DNA of 64,000 nucleotides from PALSA-612 sp963704335 (GCA_963704335.1 OY969889.1:2790001-2854000), one strand, 5' to 3'; counted from the stretch's first letter, positions 35,008 to 44,005 are shown. The notes: a model not told the origin generated them from the sequence alone. Numbers and translations are program-made.

Positions 35008-35825
35008 TCCTTCCCCATCCGCGGAGCCCCCGGCTGACCGGAGACCACGGTTGCTTGCTTGATTGGAAGGTCGGTCAGCGCCCGCGCTTTCTCCAGCAGG
35101 TCGCGCTCCAGCCAGTACGACTCTTCTGCGGGTGGGGTCGCCAGCAGCACGTGGGTGGCCGCGAAAGCTCCGAGCGCGTCGGTCATCGACTCGAGTGGCT
35201 TGTCGCTGCCAACCGAGCCCGCTGCCGAGATGCCGCTTCGCTGGAGCAGCCCGACGGTGACGAGCATGGTCTGCTCCGCGTCTCGCTGCTCCTCTGCCTC
35301 GTCGTTCGCCAAGAAGTGGAGATGGGAGACGCGAACGGGTACGACGAGGTGGACGGCAATGGAGCCCTCGAGCTGCGCCTGGATGGCGCTGGCGAGACCA
35401 GCCTCGTCGCAGGACGCGTCGGCGACAACGAGAAGCCGCCGGTCCGCGTCGACGGCGACCGCGGGCTTCACAGCGCTGACACGCATACGCGGGAGCACGA
35501 GCGTTGCCGCCGCGCCCAAGCCAAGAGCGATCGCGGCGGCGATCGAGAATCCGATCCAGCCCAGCGCCGGCGGATCTATGACGACGGCGGTTACGACCCC
35601 GGCAACGACAAGGACGGCGGCGATCACCGCAAAGATGAGCGCGACGTTCGTCCTCGCACCCCAGTTTCGCACGCGTGCGCCTGTGCTCACCAGTGCATTC
35701 CTCGAACTGCGCGGCGCGCTGACGTCAGCATCCATCGACGCGACGTGAGACGAACGACCGGCGCTGAGGTACTTCGACCATGCATCGACCGTACCCTCGG
35801 CTCGAACCGACGTCGCTCGGGCCAC
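35004..35825 (-). CDS. membrane protein with two helices and a USP-like C-terminal domain
   Basis: Two transmembrane helices (VALIFAVIAAVLVVAGVV and IGFSIAAAIALGLGAAATLVL) are followed by a cytosolic domain. RRLLVVADASCDEAGLASAI, IAVHLVVPVRVSHLHFLA, and TDALGAFAATHVLLATPP resemble a universal-stress fold without the ATP loop. This gives 273 residues from 35825, or 243 from ATG 35735, where the preceding ~30 residues look like non-coding leader. The gene overlaps the AhpD-like gene downstream. The function is unknown; I recall USP-type soluble domains with membrane anchors as rare. Confidence 0.65.
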   Translation of the reverse strand: MARATSVRAEGTVDAWSKYLSAGRSSHVASMDADVSAPRSSRNALVSTGARVRNWGARTNVALIFAVIAAVLVVAGVVTAVVIDPPALGWIGFSIAAAIALGLGAAATLVLPRMRVSAVKPAVAVDADRRLLVVADASCDEAGLASAIQAQLEGSIAVHLVVPVRVSHLHFLANDEAEEQRDAEQTMLVTVGLLQRSGISAAGSVGSDKPLESMTDALGAFAATHVLLATPPAEESYWLERDLLEKARALTDLPIKQATVVSGQPGAPRMGKE

Positions 35826-35918
35826 GACCCCATTTTCGGACGACCGGCGACCCAGTTGATGGCGCGCGCCCGCGACGAACGCTAGCCGCGTCGATCGATC
35901 CGAAAAACCAGAGCCAGG

Positions 35919-36575
35919 CTACGGCTGGATCAGGCCGCGGCGAATCGCGTAGCGCGTCAGCTCGACCCGGTCACGCATTCCGAGCTTGTCGAGGATGTTC
36001 TGGCGGTGGCGCTCGACGGTCTTGATGCTGATGAAGAGCGCATCCGCGATCTGCTTGGACGTGTGGGCCTCCGCGATCAGCTTCAGCACCTCGAGCTCGC
36101 GCGGGGTCAGGACGTCGAACTGCTCCTCGCCGCGACCGCCGCGCTCGACGTAGTCGCGCACGAGCGTCGTGATCGCGGACGGGTACAGATAGGTGTCGCC
36201 GCGCATCGCCGCGCGGACGGCGTCGACGATGTCGGTGTCGGCACCGGACTTGAGCACGTAGCCCGAGGCGCCGGCCTTCAGCGCCTCGAACAGGAACTGC
36301 TCGCTGTCGTGCATCGACAGCATGAGAGTCTTGAGCTCCGGCTTGCGCTTGTGCAGCTCCGCGGCCGCCTGGATGCCGGTCATGCGCGGCATCGACACGT
36401 CCAGGATGGCCAAGTGAACGTCCTCTCTCAGGGCTTTGTCGACCGCCTCTCGGCCGTCTTCGGCCTCGGCGACCACCTCGAGATCGGGCTTGGCGTCGAG
36501 CACCTTCTTGAGGCCCTGGCGCACGATTGCGAAGTCGTCGGCGATCAGAATACGGGTCACGAGCGGGATCGGCAT
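35919..36575 (-). CDS. NarL/FixJ-family response regulator
   Basis: The protein has 218 residues. The receiver has the acidic pair in RILIADDFAIVRQG and the phosphoacceptor Asp59 in LAILDVSMPRMTG, with LMLSMHDSEQFLFEAL and GYVLKSGADTD closing it. The LuxR-type helix-turn-helix is FDVLTPRELEVLKLIAEAH and KTVERHRQNILDKLGM. ATG 36575 is within the stop of the kinase gene, so it is coupled to its partner kinase. It probably regulates transcription from a membrane signal. Targets are not visible here. Confidence 0.93.
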   Translation of the reverse strand: MPIPLVTRILIADDFAIVRQGLKKVLDAKPDLEVVAEAEDGREAVDKALREDVHLAILDVSMPRMTGIQAAAELHKRKPELKTLMLSMHDSEQFLFEALKAGASGYVLKSGADTDIVDAVRAAMRGDTYLYPSAITTLVRDYVERGGRGEEQFDVLTPRELEVLKLIAEAHTSKQIADALFISIKTVERHRQNILDKLGMRDRVELTRYAIRRGLIQP

Positions 36576-37555
36576 CAGCCAGTCCCCACCGGTTGCGCGG
36601 CCCGCGCCGCTGGCACTTCGAGTCGCACCTCGACGCCGCCGCTAGCTCCATCTGTGATCGCCAGTGTCCCCTCCACGAGCAGCGCCCGCTCGCGCATGCT
36701 TCGCAGGCCGCCGTGCTCCTCCGGCGCGCCGTCGAAGCCGCGGCCGTCGTCGATCACCCGGAGAACGACGCTGTCGTGTCCCCGCGCGAGCGCGAGCGTG
36801 ACTCGGTTCGCCTGCGCGTGGCGGGCGACGTTGGTCAGGCTCTCCTGCGCGATGCGGTAGAGGGCAAGCTCGGTATCGGGCGCGAGCTTCGGCAGCGACC
36901 TGTCGAACTCCCGCTCGACCTCGATGCTTGAGACGCGCGCAAAGGTCGTCGACAGCTCCGTCAGTGCGCTGACCAGGCCGAGATGCTCGAGCATCTCCGG
37001 CCGCAGCTCGCTGGAGATGCGTCGTACCTCGTCGAGCGCCCGGCGGACGGCGTGCTTCGCATCCTCGACCTCCTGGTGGTGCGCGGGTGCGCTCTCGGCA
37101 GCCGAGTTGAGCTGCAGCAGCGCGCCAGTCAGGAGCTGGCCTACCTCGTCATGCAAGTCACGCGCGATGCCGATTCGTTCTGCCTCCTGGGCAGCGAGCA
37201 CGCGCCGGGCGCTCTGCTGGCGCTCGCGCTCGAGCCGGTCGAGCATTCGGTTGAACGCCGCGAGGACGCGGCCGATCTCATCGTTGCGGTCGACGGGCAA
37301 GCGCTGACCAGGCCGGAGGAGATCGACGGTCTCCATGCGCTGGGCCAGCCGCTCCAGCGGGTCGACGGCCCGTCGCAATAGCAGAGCGTTGGCGATCACC
37401 CCGACCACGAGCCCGCCGACGATGACCAACGCCTGCGTCCGCCGGACCGGCGCGTCGATCTCAACCGGACTGAGCAACAGCAGAGCCGCAACCGCGCCCA
37501 GCAGCCCGGCATTTACAGCGAAGACACGCCAGAAGAGCGAGCGACGAGGAGCCAT
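36575..37555 (-). CDS. sensor histidine kinase of the HisKA_3 type
   Basis: The protein has 326 residues. There are two N-terminal membrane helices (~13-31 and ~45-62). A HAMP-like stretch follows them. Then comes the HisKA_3 dimerisation motif ERIGIARDLHDEVGQLLTG with the phosphorylated His. RIAQESLTNVARHAQA and IDDGRGFDGAPEEHGGLRSM are N and G boxes of the ATPase. The extracytoplasmic part is very short, so it likely senses membrane state or an internal cue. It is coupled to the NarL-type regulator downstream. Confidence 0.92.
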   Translation of the reverse strand: MAPRRSLFWRVFAVNAGLLGAVAALLLLSPVEIDAPVRRTQALVIVGGLVVGVIANALLLRRAVDPLERLAQRMETVDLLRPGQRLPVDRNDEIGRVLAAFNRMLDRLERERQQSARRVLAAQEAERIGIARDLHDEVGQLLTGALLQLNSAAESAPAHHQEVEDAKHAVRRALDEVRRISSELRPEMLEHLGLVSALTELSTTFARVSSIEVEREFDRSLPKLAPDTELALYRIAQESLTNVARHAQANRVTLALARGHDSVVLRVIDDGRGFDGAPEEHGGLRSMRERALLVEGTLAITDGASGGVEVRLEVPAARAAQPVGTG

Positions 37556-37666
37556 CAGGACGACGTTAGCGCCGGTCCTCCGCTGATGTCGCGGGCCTTC
37601 TAAAGGTCCCAGGCGTCATAACGATCAACTTTCCATTCGTGGTTCTACTCGTCGCGACGTTAGTGC

Positions 37667-38257
37667 TTGCAGCTCGCGCGCCAGCGCGACATCGACTTCG
37701 CGAAACGGCTCATCCATGTTCGCCGCAGCTTCACGCACGGCGCCGAGGGCGATCCGAAGTCAGGCCGCGTACGCAGCGTGCCGCTGATCGACCAGGCGGC
37801 CAGGGCGCTCGACGGCCTCAGTCGTCGAGAACGGTTTACCGGCGACGATGACCTTGTATTCGTCGACGAGCTCGGGCATCACGTGGACGACTGGCGGCTC
37901 CGCCGGCGCTTCCACGACGCTCTGGAGCGGGCCGGGTTGCCGAAGATCCGCCTCCACGATCTCCGGCACACATTCGGGACGCTTGCCGTGCAGGCGTTCC
38001 CGCTCTCCGACGTCAAGGCGTACATGGGGCACGCTGACATCGCCACGACGATGATCTACGTCCACCACGTGCCGCAGATCGACGCCGCGGACAAGCTCAG
38101 CCAGCTCGTGACAGACGCCCAAGGGCCGGTTTCGGGACACGTTCGGGACACGGTGCCGGAGCCGGAAGATGCAGCCGGAGCGGAAATCGTGCCGTTTCCA
38201 GCACCTTCGGAATGGCCCGCCTGGACTCGAACCAGGGACCGACGGATTATGAGTTGA
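37667..38257 (+). pseudogene. tyrosine-recombinase integrase, C-terminal catalytic fragment
   Basis: The fragment reads QRDIDFAKRLIHVRR, then GDPKSGRVRSVPLID with the catalytic Lys, then IRLHDLRHTFGTLA (His-x-x-Arg), then YMGHADIATTMIYVHHVP (His and Tyr). The N-terminal arm-binding domain and the first catalytic Arg are missing. A TAG lies two codons upstream of its first residue (37661-37663), so the protein is truncated. Its last codons run into the attachment site at 38213-38254, which identifies it as the integrase of this tRNA-targeting element family. It is probably inactive. Confidence 0.85.
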
Positions 38258-38383
38258 CGGCCGGGATCTCGGTCGGTCTCGGCCCGTCTTGGAATTGGCA
38301 GCTAAGCAGGAGAATCCCGGGAGCAACGGAGCGCTCCCATCTCGTAGTGTCTCGGCCGGTCTCGTTGCCACCCTGTTGCCACC
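38213..38383 (-). repeat. attachment-site copy 4: tRNA(CAT) 3' half plus integration arm
   Basis: Bases 38213-38254 match the tRNA 3' half with one G missing. Upstream, TTCCAGCACCTTCGGAATGG also matches the flank left of the tRNA (39977-39996). The shared block at this pair is therefore ~60 bp. The right arm carries TCTCGGTCGGTCTCG and TCTCGGCCGGTCTCG and ends in TTGCCACCCTGTTGCCACC. The copy lies at the 3' end of the integrase fragment. The 130 bp between 38384 and 38513 hold nothing I can name. Confidence 0.82.
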
Positions 38384-38513
38384 AGGGGATCATGGTCGAA
38401 TGTCCCGCAATCATCCGCCGGGTGGGCCTCGCGTCCAGTCAGCGATCGACCGGATAACGGATCGCCGCCTGGGCCAGCGTGCGGGAATGTCCCTTGAGCT
38501 GGGCCGAGTCTGC

Positions 38514-39830
38514 CTATGCGGAGGCGACCGCGTAGAGCCTCCATACCCCTGGCACGCCCTCAAGCTCGTTTTCGCCGCGATCTTCGAAGGCGAAGCCCGA
38601 CCCCGCGACGAGATCTTTGACGGTGCTCGACACGAGCACCTCGCCAGACGCGGCGAGCGACGAGATGCGAGAGCCCGTGACGACCGAGATTCCGGCGATC
38701 TTCTCGCCGACGACCTCGCACTCGCCCGTGTGGATGCCGGCACGCACCTGAAGGTCGAGCTCACTCGCGCCTTCAACGATCCTGCGGGCGCATGCGATCG
38801 CGCGTGCGGGACCCTCGAAACGGCAGAAGAACCCGTCTCCAGCATTGTCTAGCTCGGTACCCCGGTACTTGCCGAGCTCGCTCCGAACGTGAGCGTGGTG
38901 ACGTTCGAGGACGTCGCGCCAGCGGCGGTCCCCGAGCTTGGCTGCGTGTTTAGTCGAGCCCACGAGATCTGTGAAGAGCACCGTCGCCAACACCGAGTCG
39001 GGTACCCAGGACGCCGTCTCGCCGCGCAGGAACGAAAGCAACGCATCGGCTACGTCGTCGGCGTACACCCAGCGGCCCGGGCCGCCAAGTTCGACGACGA
39101 CGGCGCCCGGGATGCGATCGGCGACGTAGCGCGCCTCGTCCCCATCTGCCCGATGCAACACGAGGGTCGAGACGCGTAACGAGCCCAGTACACCCGTGAT
39201 GTCGGTGTCCATAGCCATACGCGCGAACTCGGCGGCAGCTGCAGGGCTCACCGCGAGCCGCCTTTCCCTCACGAACCAGTCGAGGAAGCCCTCCTCCTCG
39301 GTTAGCGCCGGCCCGAAGAGCGCGCGTGCGAAGGACTCGAGGTGGTCGCGGTCTCCCCATGAACTTCGCCACTCTCGAAGCCATTCGAGGGCCTGCTCCT
39401 TCGTCGTCCCGTATGGGTAGGAGTCGGAGCGGACCGCGCGCGCGTGCGGAAGGAACAGAGCTAGGCGATCGCAGCGTTCCGGATACGTGGCTGCAAACAG
39501 AGCGCAGACGTTCGCGGAGACATCCGCGCCGAAGATCGCCGCGCGCTCACAGCCGATCCCGTCGAGGACGGCGTTGAGGTCGTCCGTCCGTGACTCAAGG
39601 GTGAGATTCGGCGGTCGGTCAGAGAGCCCCGTACCGCGCGGATTGAACACGACCACTCGCGCTTCCTCCGATAGACAACGCAGAAACGACGCAGCACGCG
39701 GCAGTTCCCATAGGGAGTACAGGTTGGTCACAGGAGGCGCATAGACAAGCGTCTGCGGCCCATCGCCTACGACCTGATAGGCGATCGCGACGCCTCCCGA
39801 TCGAGCGTAGTGGACCTCTGGTGTGTCCAT
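38514..39830 (-). CDS. alpha/beta-hydrolase fused to a class III nucleotide cyclase
   Basis: From ATG 39830 the product has 438 residues. Residues ~1-270 are an alpha/beta-hydrolase: VVFNPRGTGLSDRPPN, then AAIFGADVSANVCALFAA. The nucleophile Ser of the usual GxSxG elbow is replaced by Asp (GADVSA), so hydrolysis may be lost. Residues ~280-438 are a class III cyclase: VLATVLFTDLVGSTKHAAKL, LDNAGDGFFCRFEGP, and GIHTGECEVVGEKIAGISVV. The hydrolase part may act as a ligand-sensing lid. Upstream ORF sequence before 39830 looks non-coding. This is the only gene of island A. Confidence 0.88.
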   Translation of the reverse strand: MDTPEVHYARSGGVAIAYQVVGDGPQTLVYAPPVTNLYSLWELPRAASFLRCLSEEARVVVFNPRGTGLSDRPPNLTLESRTDDLNAVLDGIGCERAAIFGADVSANVCALFAATYPERCDRLALFLPHARAVRSDSYPYGTTKEQALEWLREWRSSWGDRDHLESFARALFGPALTEEEGFLDWFVRERRLAVSPAAAAEFARMAMDTDITGVLGSLRVSTLVLHRADGDEARYVADRIPGAVVVELGGPGRWVYADDVADALLSFLRGETASWVPDSVLATVLFTDLVGSTKHAAKLGDRRWRDVLERHHAHVRSELGKYRGTELDNAGDGFFCRFEGPARAIACARRIVEGASELDLQVRAGIHTGECEVVGEKIAGISVVTGSRISSLAASGEVLVSSTVKDLVAGSGFAFEDRGENELEGVPGVWRLYAVASA

Positions 39831-39993
39831 GCGGGCAAGTGTCCCACGTCCCCCTTGGCGCGGAGGGCCGGCGTGATTTGACGGGCATCCTTCCAGCATC
39901 ACTGAGGCGTGGGCAACCGCGCTCCCGCTCGAGCCCAATTCGCCCTGATCGCCAGACTTCCGTGGAAGTCCTGCAGTTCCAGCACCTTCGGAA

Positions 39994-40067
39994 TGGGCCC
40001 GCCTGGACTCGAACCAGGGACCGACGGATTATGAGTCCGCTGCTCTAACCAGCTGAGCTACGGGCCC
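39994..40067 (-). tRNA. tRNA with anticodon CAT (Met or Ile2)
   Basis: The gene is 74 nt on the minus strand. Acceptor GGGCCCG/CGGGCCC, D arm GCTC...GAGC, anticodon stem GCGGA/TCCGT around loop CTCATAA, and T arm CCTGG-TTCGAGT-CCAGG are all paired. The discriminator is A and no CCA is encoded. Anticodon CAT could be elongator Met, or Ile2 if C34 becomes lysidine. The stems cannot decide with certainty. Its 3' half is the repeated attachment core. It is the only complete copy in the array and so likely the functional gene. Confidence 0.93.
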
Positions 40068-40116
40068 GCGAGAGGCAGGTTAACCACGGAGCGCCGACTT
40101 GGTTAACCTCTCACCC

Positions 40117-40569
40117 GTGAAGGTGTTCCAGAGCGAGACGGAGATGCGGACGGCCGGCGGATTGCGCGTCCACGACATCACGGATCAAATCACCGAGACG
40201 GTTCGCGAGAGCGGTGTGCGGGACGGCATCGCGTGCGTCTACTCGCCGCACACCACGTGCTGCATCCGCATCACGGAGCCGCAGAACGGCTTCCTGGACA
40301 GCTTCGTCGACCTGCTGCGCCAGCTCGTGCCGCACGACCATTACTACGCGCACGACGACTGGGACAAGCGCACCGAGAACATCTGCCCAGAGGACGTGGA
40401 CTTCGCGAACGGCCACTCCCATTGCATGGCCATGCTGCTCGGCACCGCCGGCGAGTCGATTCCGATCCGTGACGGCGAGCTGTTGCTCGGCGAGTGGCAG
40501 CGCGTGCTGTTCCTGGAGCTCGACCGCGAGCGCGACCGGCGCTGGATCGTCCAGATCGTCGGCTCTTAG
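40117..40569 (+). CDS. YjbQ family protein (UPF0047)
   Basis: From GTG 40117 the product has 150 residues. CVYSPHTTCCIRITEP, FANGHSHCMAMLLGTAGESI and EWQRVLFLELDRERDR are the conserved parts of the YjbQ/UPF0047 family, a small beta-rich fold. Members have been reported to carry weak thiamine-phosphate synthase activity, and the main role is unsettled. It is divergent from the attachment region and lies 49 bp right of the tRNA's 5' end. It marks the start of stable chromosome on this side. Confidence 0.9.
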   Translation: MKVFQSETEMRTAGGLRVHDITDQITETVRESGVRDGIACVYSPHTTCCIRITEPQNGFLDSFVDLLRQLVPHDHYYAHDDWDKRTENICPEDVDFANGHSHCMAMLLGTAGESIPIRDGELLLGEWQRVLFLELDRERDRRWIVQIVGS

Positions 40570-40576
40570 TGATCAG

Positions 40577-41194
40577 CTAGAAGAGATTGCAGTATCGAGC
40601 GGTGTTCGGCCACGGGTAGAAACCCCGGCCGGACGCGTGTGCTCGCTCTGCGACCCACATCTGCTCGAGCGGAGACCAGTTGTCGGCCGTGCCCTTCGTC
40701 TCGAGTAGCTTGGCCCCGTAGGAGCGCTGGAAGCCGAGATCCATCTGCAGGCCGCCGTAGTACGGGGCGTTGGGGTCGACCCAGCTGCCCTCGTAGCGGT
40801 GGATGCACATCCACTCGTCATAGTGGGGTGGCCGCGTTGCCTTACGCCACGCCTGCTTCGCGCGCCGTTCCCAGACGCTGAGCACCCAGCGACGGTAGGG
40901 ACGGCTCGTCGAAGTCTCTGCGGCTCCCGTGTACGGCGTCCGCTCGACCTGCATGACGTCCTGCCAGCGCCAGGTGGAGTTGCGCTGGTTGATGATGCGA
41001 TGGGTCACCTGGCGGTCCGCCCTGGTCGGGACGCGAGGCGCGGAAGCCTCCTCGTTGTCGGTCGCCGGGCCGGGCGCCTTCGTCACCTTGGTGACTCGCG
41101 CACCCGCCGTGCTCCCCAACATCGCCGTACCAAGCGCTGCTGCCAACCCGACGCAAACGACGGGCCACAGCATGCGTGATCGTCTCGACCGCAA
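40577..41194 (-). CDS. secreted resuscitation-promoting-factor-like transglycosylase
   Basis: The product has 205 residues. An N-terminal signal peptide (LWPVVCVGLAAALGTAML) is followed by a linker. The C-terminal catalytic part reads WMCIHRYEGSWVDPNAPYYG with the catalytic Glu, then GLQMDLGFQRSYG and WSPLEQMWVAERAHASGRG. This is the Rpf/transglycosylase-like domain that cuts peptidoglycan. TTG 41194 fits the ribosome-binding site AAGGAG six bases before it. The 250-bp upstream region has no c-di-AMP riboswitch that I can recognise. Confidence 0.88.
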   Translation of the reverse strand: MRSRRSRMLWPVVCVGLAAALGTAMLGSTAGARVTKVTKAPGPATDNEEASAPRVPTRADRQVTHRIINQRNSTWRWQDVMQVERTPYTGAAETSTSRPYRRWVLSVWERRAKQAWRKATRPPHYDEWMCIHRYEGSWVDPNAPYYGGLQMDLGFQRSYGAKLLETKGTADNWSPLEQMWVAERAHASGRGFYPWPNTARYCNLF

Positions 41195-41442
41195 GCTGTT
41201 CTCCTTGCCTACAGAGCGCGAAGGCCAAACCTGTGCTGCCCACCGAGCTTGCGCACGGGCCGTCGCTGGTTGTTACTTACTGGGGCCGTACCGTAGCAGC
41301 GTTATCGGACGGGTGCTCCAGAAAACCAGTAAAAACCCTGCAAAAAGGCAGTTACGTCTCTGTTGACCGCCTGTTGAGAGACTGCGAACAGGTGTTACAA
41401 AGTTCGCTCTGACAGGCCGTTCTGGACACGTTCCTGGATAGA

Positions 41443-42213
41443 GTGGCCGACGTGGTCCGGATCGGTTACCGCTCGCTGCCGCAGCACGGGGACTGGAGCG
41501 ACATGCGGGCTGCGTGGCTCGAGGCCGAGCGGCTCGGTGTCGAATCGCTGTGGACGTGGGATCACTTCTTCCCCCTCAGCGGCGACCCGGACGGCAAGCA
41601 CTTCGAGTGCTGGACCGTACTGGCCGCGCTAGCGGAGGCGACGGAGCGGGCGGAGCTCGGCGCCCTCGTGACCTGCAACTCCTACCGCAACCCGAGCCTG
41701 CTGGCAGACATGGCTCGCACGGTCGACCACGTCTGCGACGGGCGGCTGATCTTCGGCATCGGGTCGGGCTGGTTCGAACGCGATTACGACGAGTACGGCT
41801 ACGAGTTCGGCACGGTGGGCAGCCGGTTGCGTGACCTCGACCGCGACCTGCCGATCATGAAGGACCGCTGGCAGAAGCTGAACCCGCCGCCGGTACGGCG
41901 CATCCCCATCTGCATCGGTGGCCGTGGCAAGAAGGTGACGTTGCGCATCACGGCCGAGCATGCGGACATCTGGCACGGCTTCGGCGACGTGGAGACGATG
42001 CGGGAGCTGAGTGACGTTCTCGACGACTGGTGCGAGAAAGTCGGCCGGAACCCAGAGGAGATCGAGCGCAGCACGTCTATCCGGCAGGAGAACGTCGACG
42101 ACATCGACGCGCTCGTCGAAGCCGGCATCACGCACCTCATCGTCTCGGCCGATGGGCCCGACTACGACCTCGGGCTGCTGAACGACGTGCTCGCCTGGCG
42201 CGAGAAGCTCTAG
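41443..42213 (+). CDS. LLM-class F420-dependent oxidoreductase
   Basis: The product has 256 residues. WLEAERLGVESLWTWDHFFP, LGALVTCNSYRNPSLLADMA and GRLIFGIGSGWFERDYDEYG are typical of luciferase-like monooxygenase (LLM) enzymes that use F420. IPICIGGRGKKVTLRI and the HADIWHGFGD strand complete the TIM barrel. The start is GTG 41443. Its stop shares a CTAG with the stop of the sulfatase on the other strand (42210-42213). The substrate is unknown. Confidence 0.9.
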   Translation: MADVVRIGYRSLPQHGDWSDMRAAWLEAERLGVESLWTWDHFFPLSGDPDGKHFECWTVLAALAEATERAELGALVTCNSYRNPSLLADMARTVDHVCDGRLIFGIGSGWFERDYDEYGYEFGTVGSRLRDLDRDLPIMKDRWQKLNPPPVRRIPICIGGRGKKVTLRITAEHADIWHGFGDVETMRELSDVLDDWCEKVGRNPEEIERSTSIRQENVDDIDALVEAGITHLIVSADGPDYDLGLLNDVLAWREKL

Positions 42214-43907
42214 GCCTGACAGGCCGGCAACGCCACGTCGCGCGTCATCTCTCGCCCGTCTTTGAAGACGACGTGGGCGCGGACGTTCCCCGCCGTGGGC
42301 CCGAGCGGTCGAACGGCCTCCCAGGGCGCGGCGGCGAGCTCGACGATCTCCCCGGGCAGCGTCAGCCGAGCCTGAGCTACGGAGCCGGGATCCACGACGG
42401 CGAGTGCGATCTTCGCCGTAGCGGACGGGCACTCGCCGGTTACTTCGACTGCCAGCGCCAGCTCGGGACCACGGCGACAATCTGCGGCACTGCAGCTCTC
42501 GACGCCTGCGAGCCGCCCGCGGATGTCGAGGCGCACGTCCGCGGCCGCGGGGTCATTGCGAAGGTTCGTGAGCTCGTGGGGGTCGACCAGCAGGTCGTAG
42601 AGCTCCTCCCCGCCAGTCATGTAGCGCACGTAGAGCCAGCGCGGGGTCCGGAGAGCCATGTACTTCGCGTTGGCATCCTCGTCCAGCGGCCCCTCGTGGA
42701 GCAGGTCGCGTCCCCAGAAGATTCCCGGGTCGGCGAACAGCGGCCACAACGGTCGTCCGTCCATCGGCAGCGTGGCGCGGGTGCGTGCGGCCGCGACGAT
42801 CGTGGGCGCGAGGTCGATGTTGGCCACCGGCTGGCGCAGCCGCAGCCCGGCCGGGATGCCGGGGCCGCGCATGACGAGCGGCACCCGCGTCGACGGCTCG
42901 TACACCCTCTGCTTGCCGATCGGGATCCGGTGCTCGCCGTGCATGAAGCCGTTGTCCGACGTAAAGACGATGAGCGTGCGTGACAGCTCGCCCTTGTTCT
43001 CGAGGGCCGCGACGATCCGGCCGACTGCCTCGTCCACCGCTAGGAGCGACTCGAGCCGCAACTGGTAGCGCTCGGTGATAGCGGCCACCTGCTCCTCGGT
43101 GAGCGGAGCGCGGTTGCGGATCGAACCGGGCTTGTCCGACACGTCTTCCTCGTTGAACGAGGGCGAAGTAGGCATCGGAGAGGAAGCGAAGCGGCCGATG
43201 TGCCTGGGCGCCGGCAGCGTCGTCAGCGCCGAGCGATCGGGCGTAGGCGGCCCGCCGATGTGCGGTGCGAGGAATGAAACCCAGAGGAAGAACGGCCGCT
43301 TCTCCGGTGCGCGGCGGCGCACAATCTCGACGGCCTTGTCAGCGTAGACGTCGGACTGATACGACGCCGGCTTCCGGCCGTACTTCACGAGCTTTCCGTT
43401 CTCGTTCAGCGTGTAGCCGTAGAACTGGTACGCGGAGTTGTTGACTGCGCCGTGCCACTCCGTCCAGCCGGGAGGGATCTCCCGCTTGTCCCGGTCGCCG
43501 TAGCCGTTGAGGTACTTGCCGACGAGGATCGTCTCGTACCCCGCGCGCTTGAGCCACACCGGGAGCGTGTTGCTGCTGTCCAGCGCGTAGTAGCCGCCGT
43601 GGGGGGGCTTGTTCGACAGCACGCCGTGGTTGTGCGCGTACTGGCCAGTGAGAAAGGTCGCGCGCGACGGGCAGCACAGCGCGAAGGAGGCAAAGCTGTT
43701 GTCGAACGACGTGCCCTGTGCGACGAGGTGCCGCTTGACGTTCTTCATGACGCGCAGCGACTCGACGGTCTGGTCGTCGGTCATGATCACGACGATGTTC
43801 GGACGCTGCGGTGGCCCGGACGCAGCCGTAGGCGCGCCGACAGCCCCGGCGGACAGGGCTCCCACGGCCAGAAGCACGGCCGCTATCGACAGGGGTGACT
43901 TACGCAC
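42210..43907 (-). CDS. secreted type I sulfatase
   Basis: From GTG 43907 the product has 565 residues. A signal peptide (SIAAVLLAVGALSAGAVG) comes first. PNIVVIMTDDQT binds the metal, and LCCPSRATFLTGQYAHNHG holds the CxPSR motif. Its first Cys (~78) would be converted to formylglycine by a maturase encoded elsewhere. FFLWVSFLAPHIGGPP, IVFTSDNGFMHGEHR and TPRWLYVRYMTGGEELYD are later sulfatase blocks. The last ~130 residues form an added beta domain. Longer upstream starts add only low-complexity Arg-rich sequence. It hydrolyses sulfate esters outside the cell; the substrate is unknown. Confidence 0.9.
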   Translation of the reverse strand: MRKSPLSIAAVLLAVGALSAGAVGAPTAASGPPQRPNIVVIMTDDQTVESLRVMKNVKRHLVAQGTSFDNSFASFALCCPSRATFLTGQYAHNHGVLSNKPPHGGYYALDSSNTLPVWLKRAGYETILVGKYLNGYGDRDKREIPPGWTEWHGAVNNSAYQFYGYTLNENGKLVKYGRKPASYQSDVYADKAVEIVRRRAPEKRPFFLWVSFLAPHIGGPPTPDRSALTTLPAPRHIGRFASSPMPTSPSFNEEDVSDKPGSIRNRAPLTEEQVAAITERYQLRLESLLAVDEAVGRIVAALENKGELSRTLIVFTSDNGFMHGEHRIPIGKQRVYEPSTRVPLVMRGPGIPAGLRLRQPVANIDLAPTIVAAARTRATLPMDGRPLWPLFADPGIFWGRDLLHEGPLDEDANAKYMALRTPRWLYVRYMTGGEELYDLLVDPHELTNLRNDPAAADVRLDIRGRLAGVESCSAADCRRGPELALAVEVTGECPSATAKIALAVVDPGSVAQARLTLPGEIVELAAAPWEAVRPLGPTAGNVRAHVVFKDGREMTRDVALPACQA

Positions 43908-44005
43908 TAGAGGCAGGCAAGGGTACTCGGCGGGACGGGCCGCACGGTAGCGCTTCGACGCGCCTGAGGGGGGCTCCTGCCGCACGGAAACGGGATGATT
44001 GTCGA

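Noticed and set aside
805..40067. CRISPR array
   Set aside because: The four repeats are kilobases apart and tRNA-derived; there are no spacers or cas genes.
41195..41442. Possible c-di-AMP (ydaO) riboswitch upstream of the Rpf-like gene
   Set aside because: Rpf genes often have one, but I could not find the conserved stem and GGGT-type elements in this leader.
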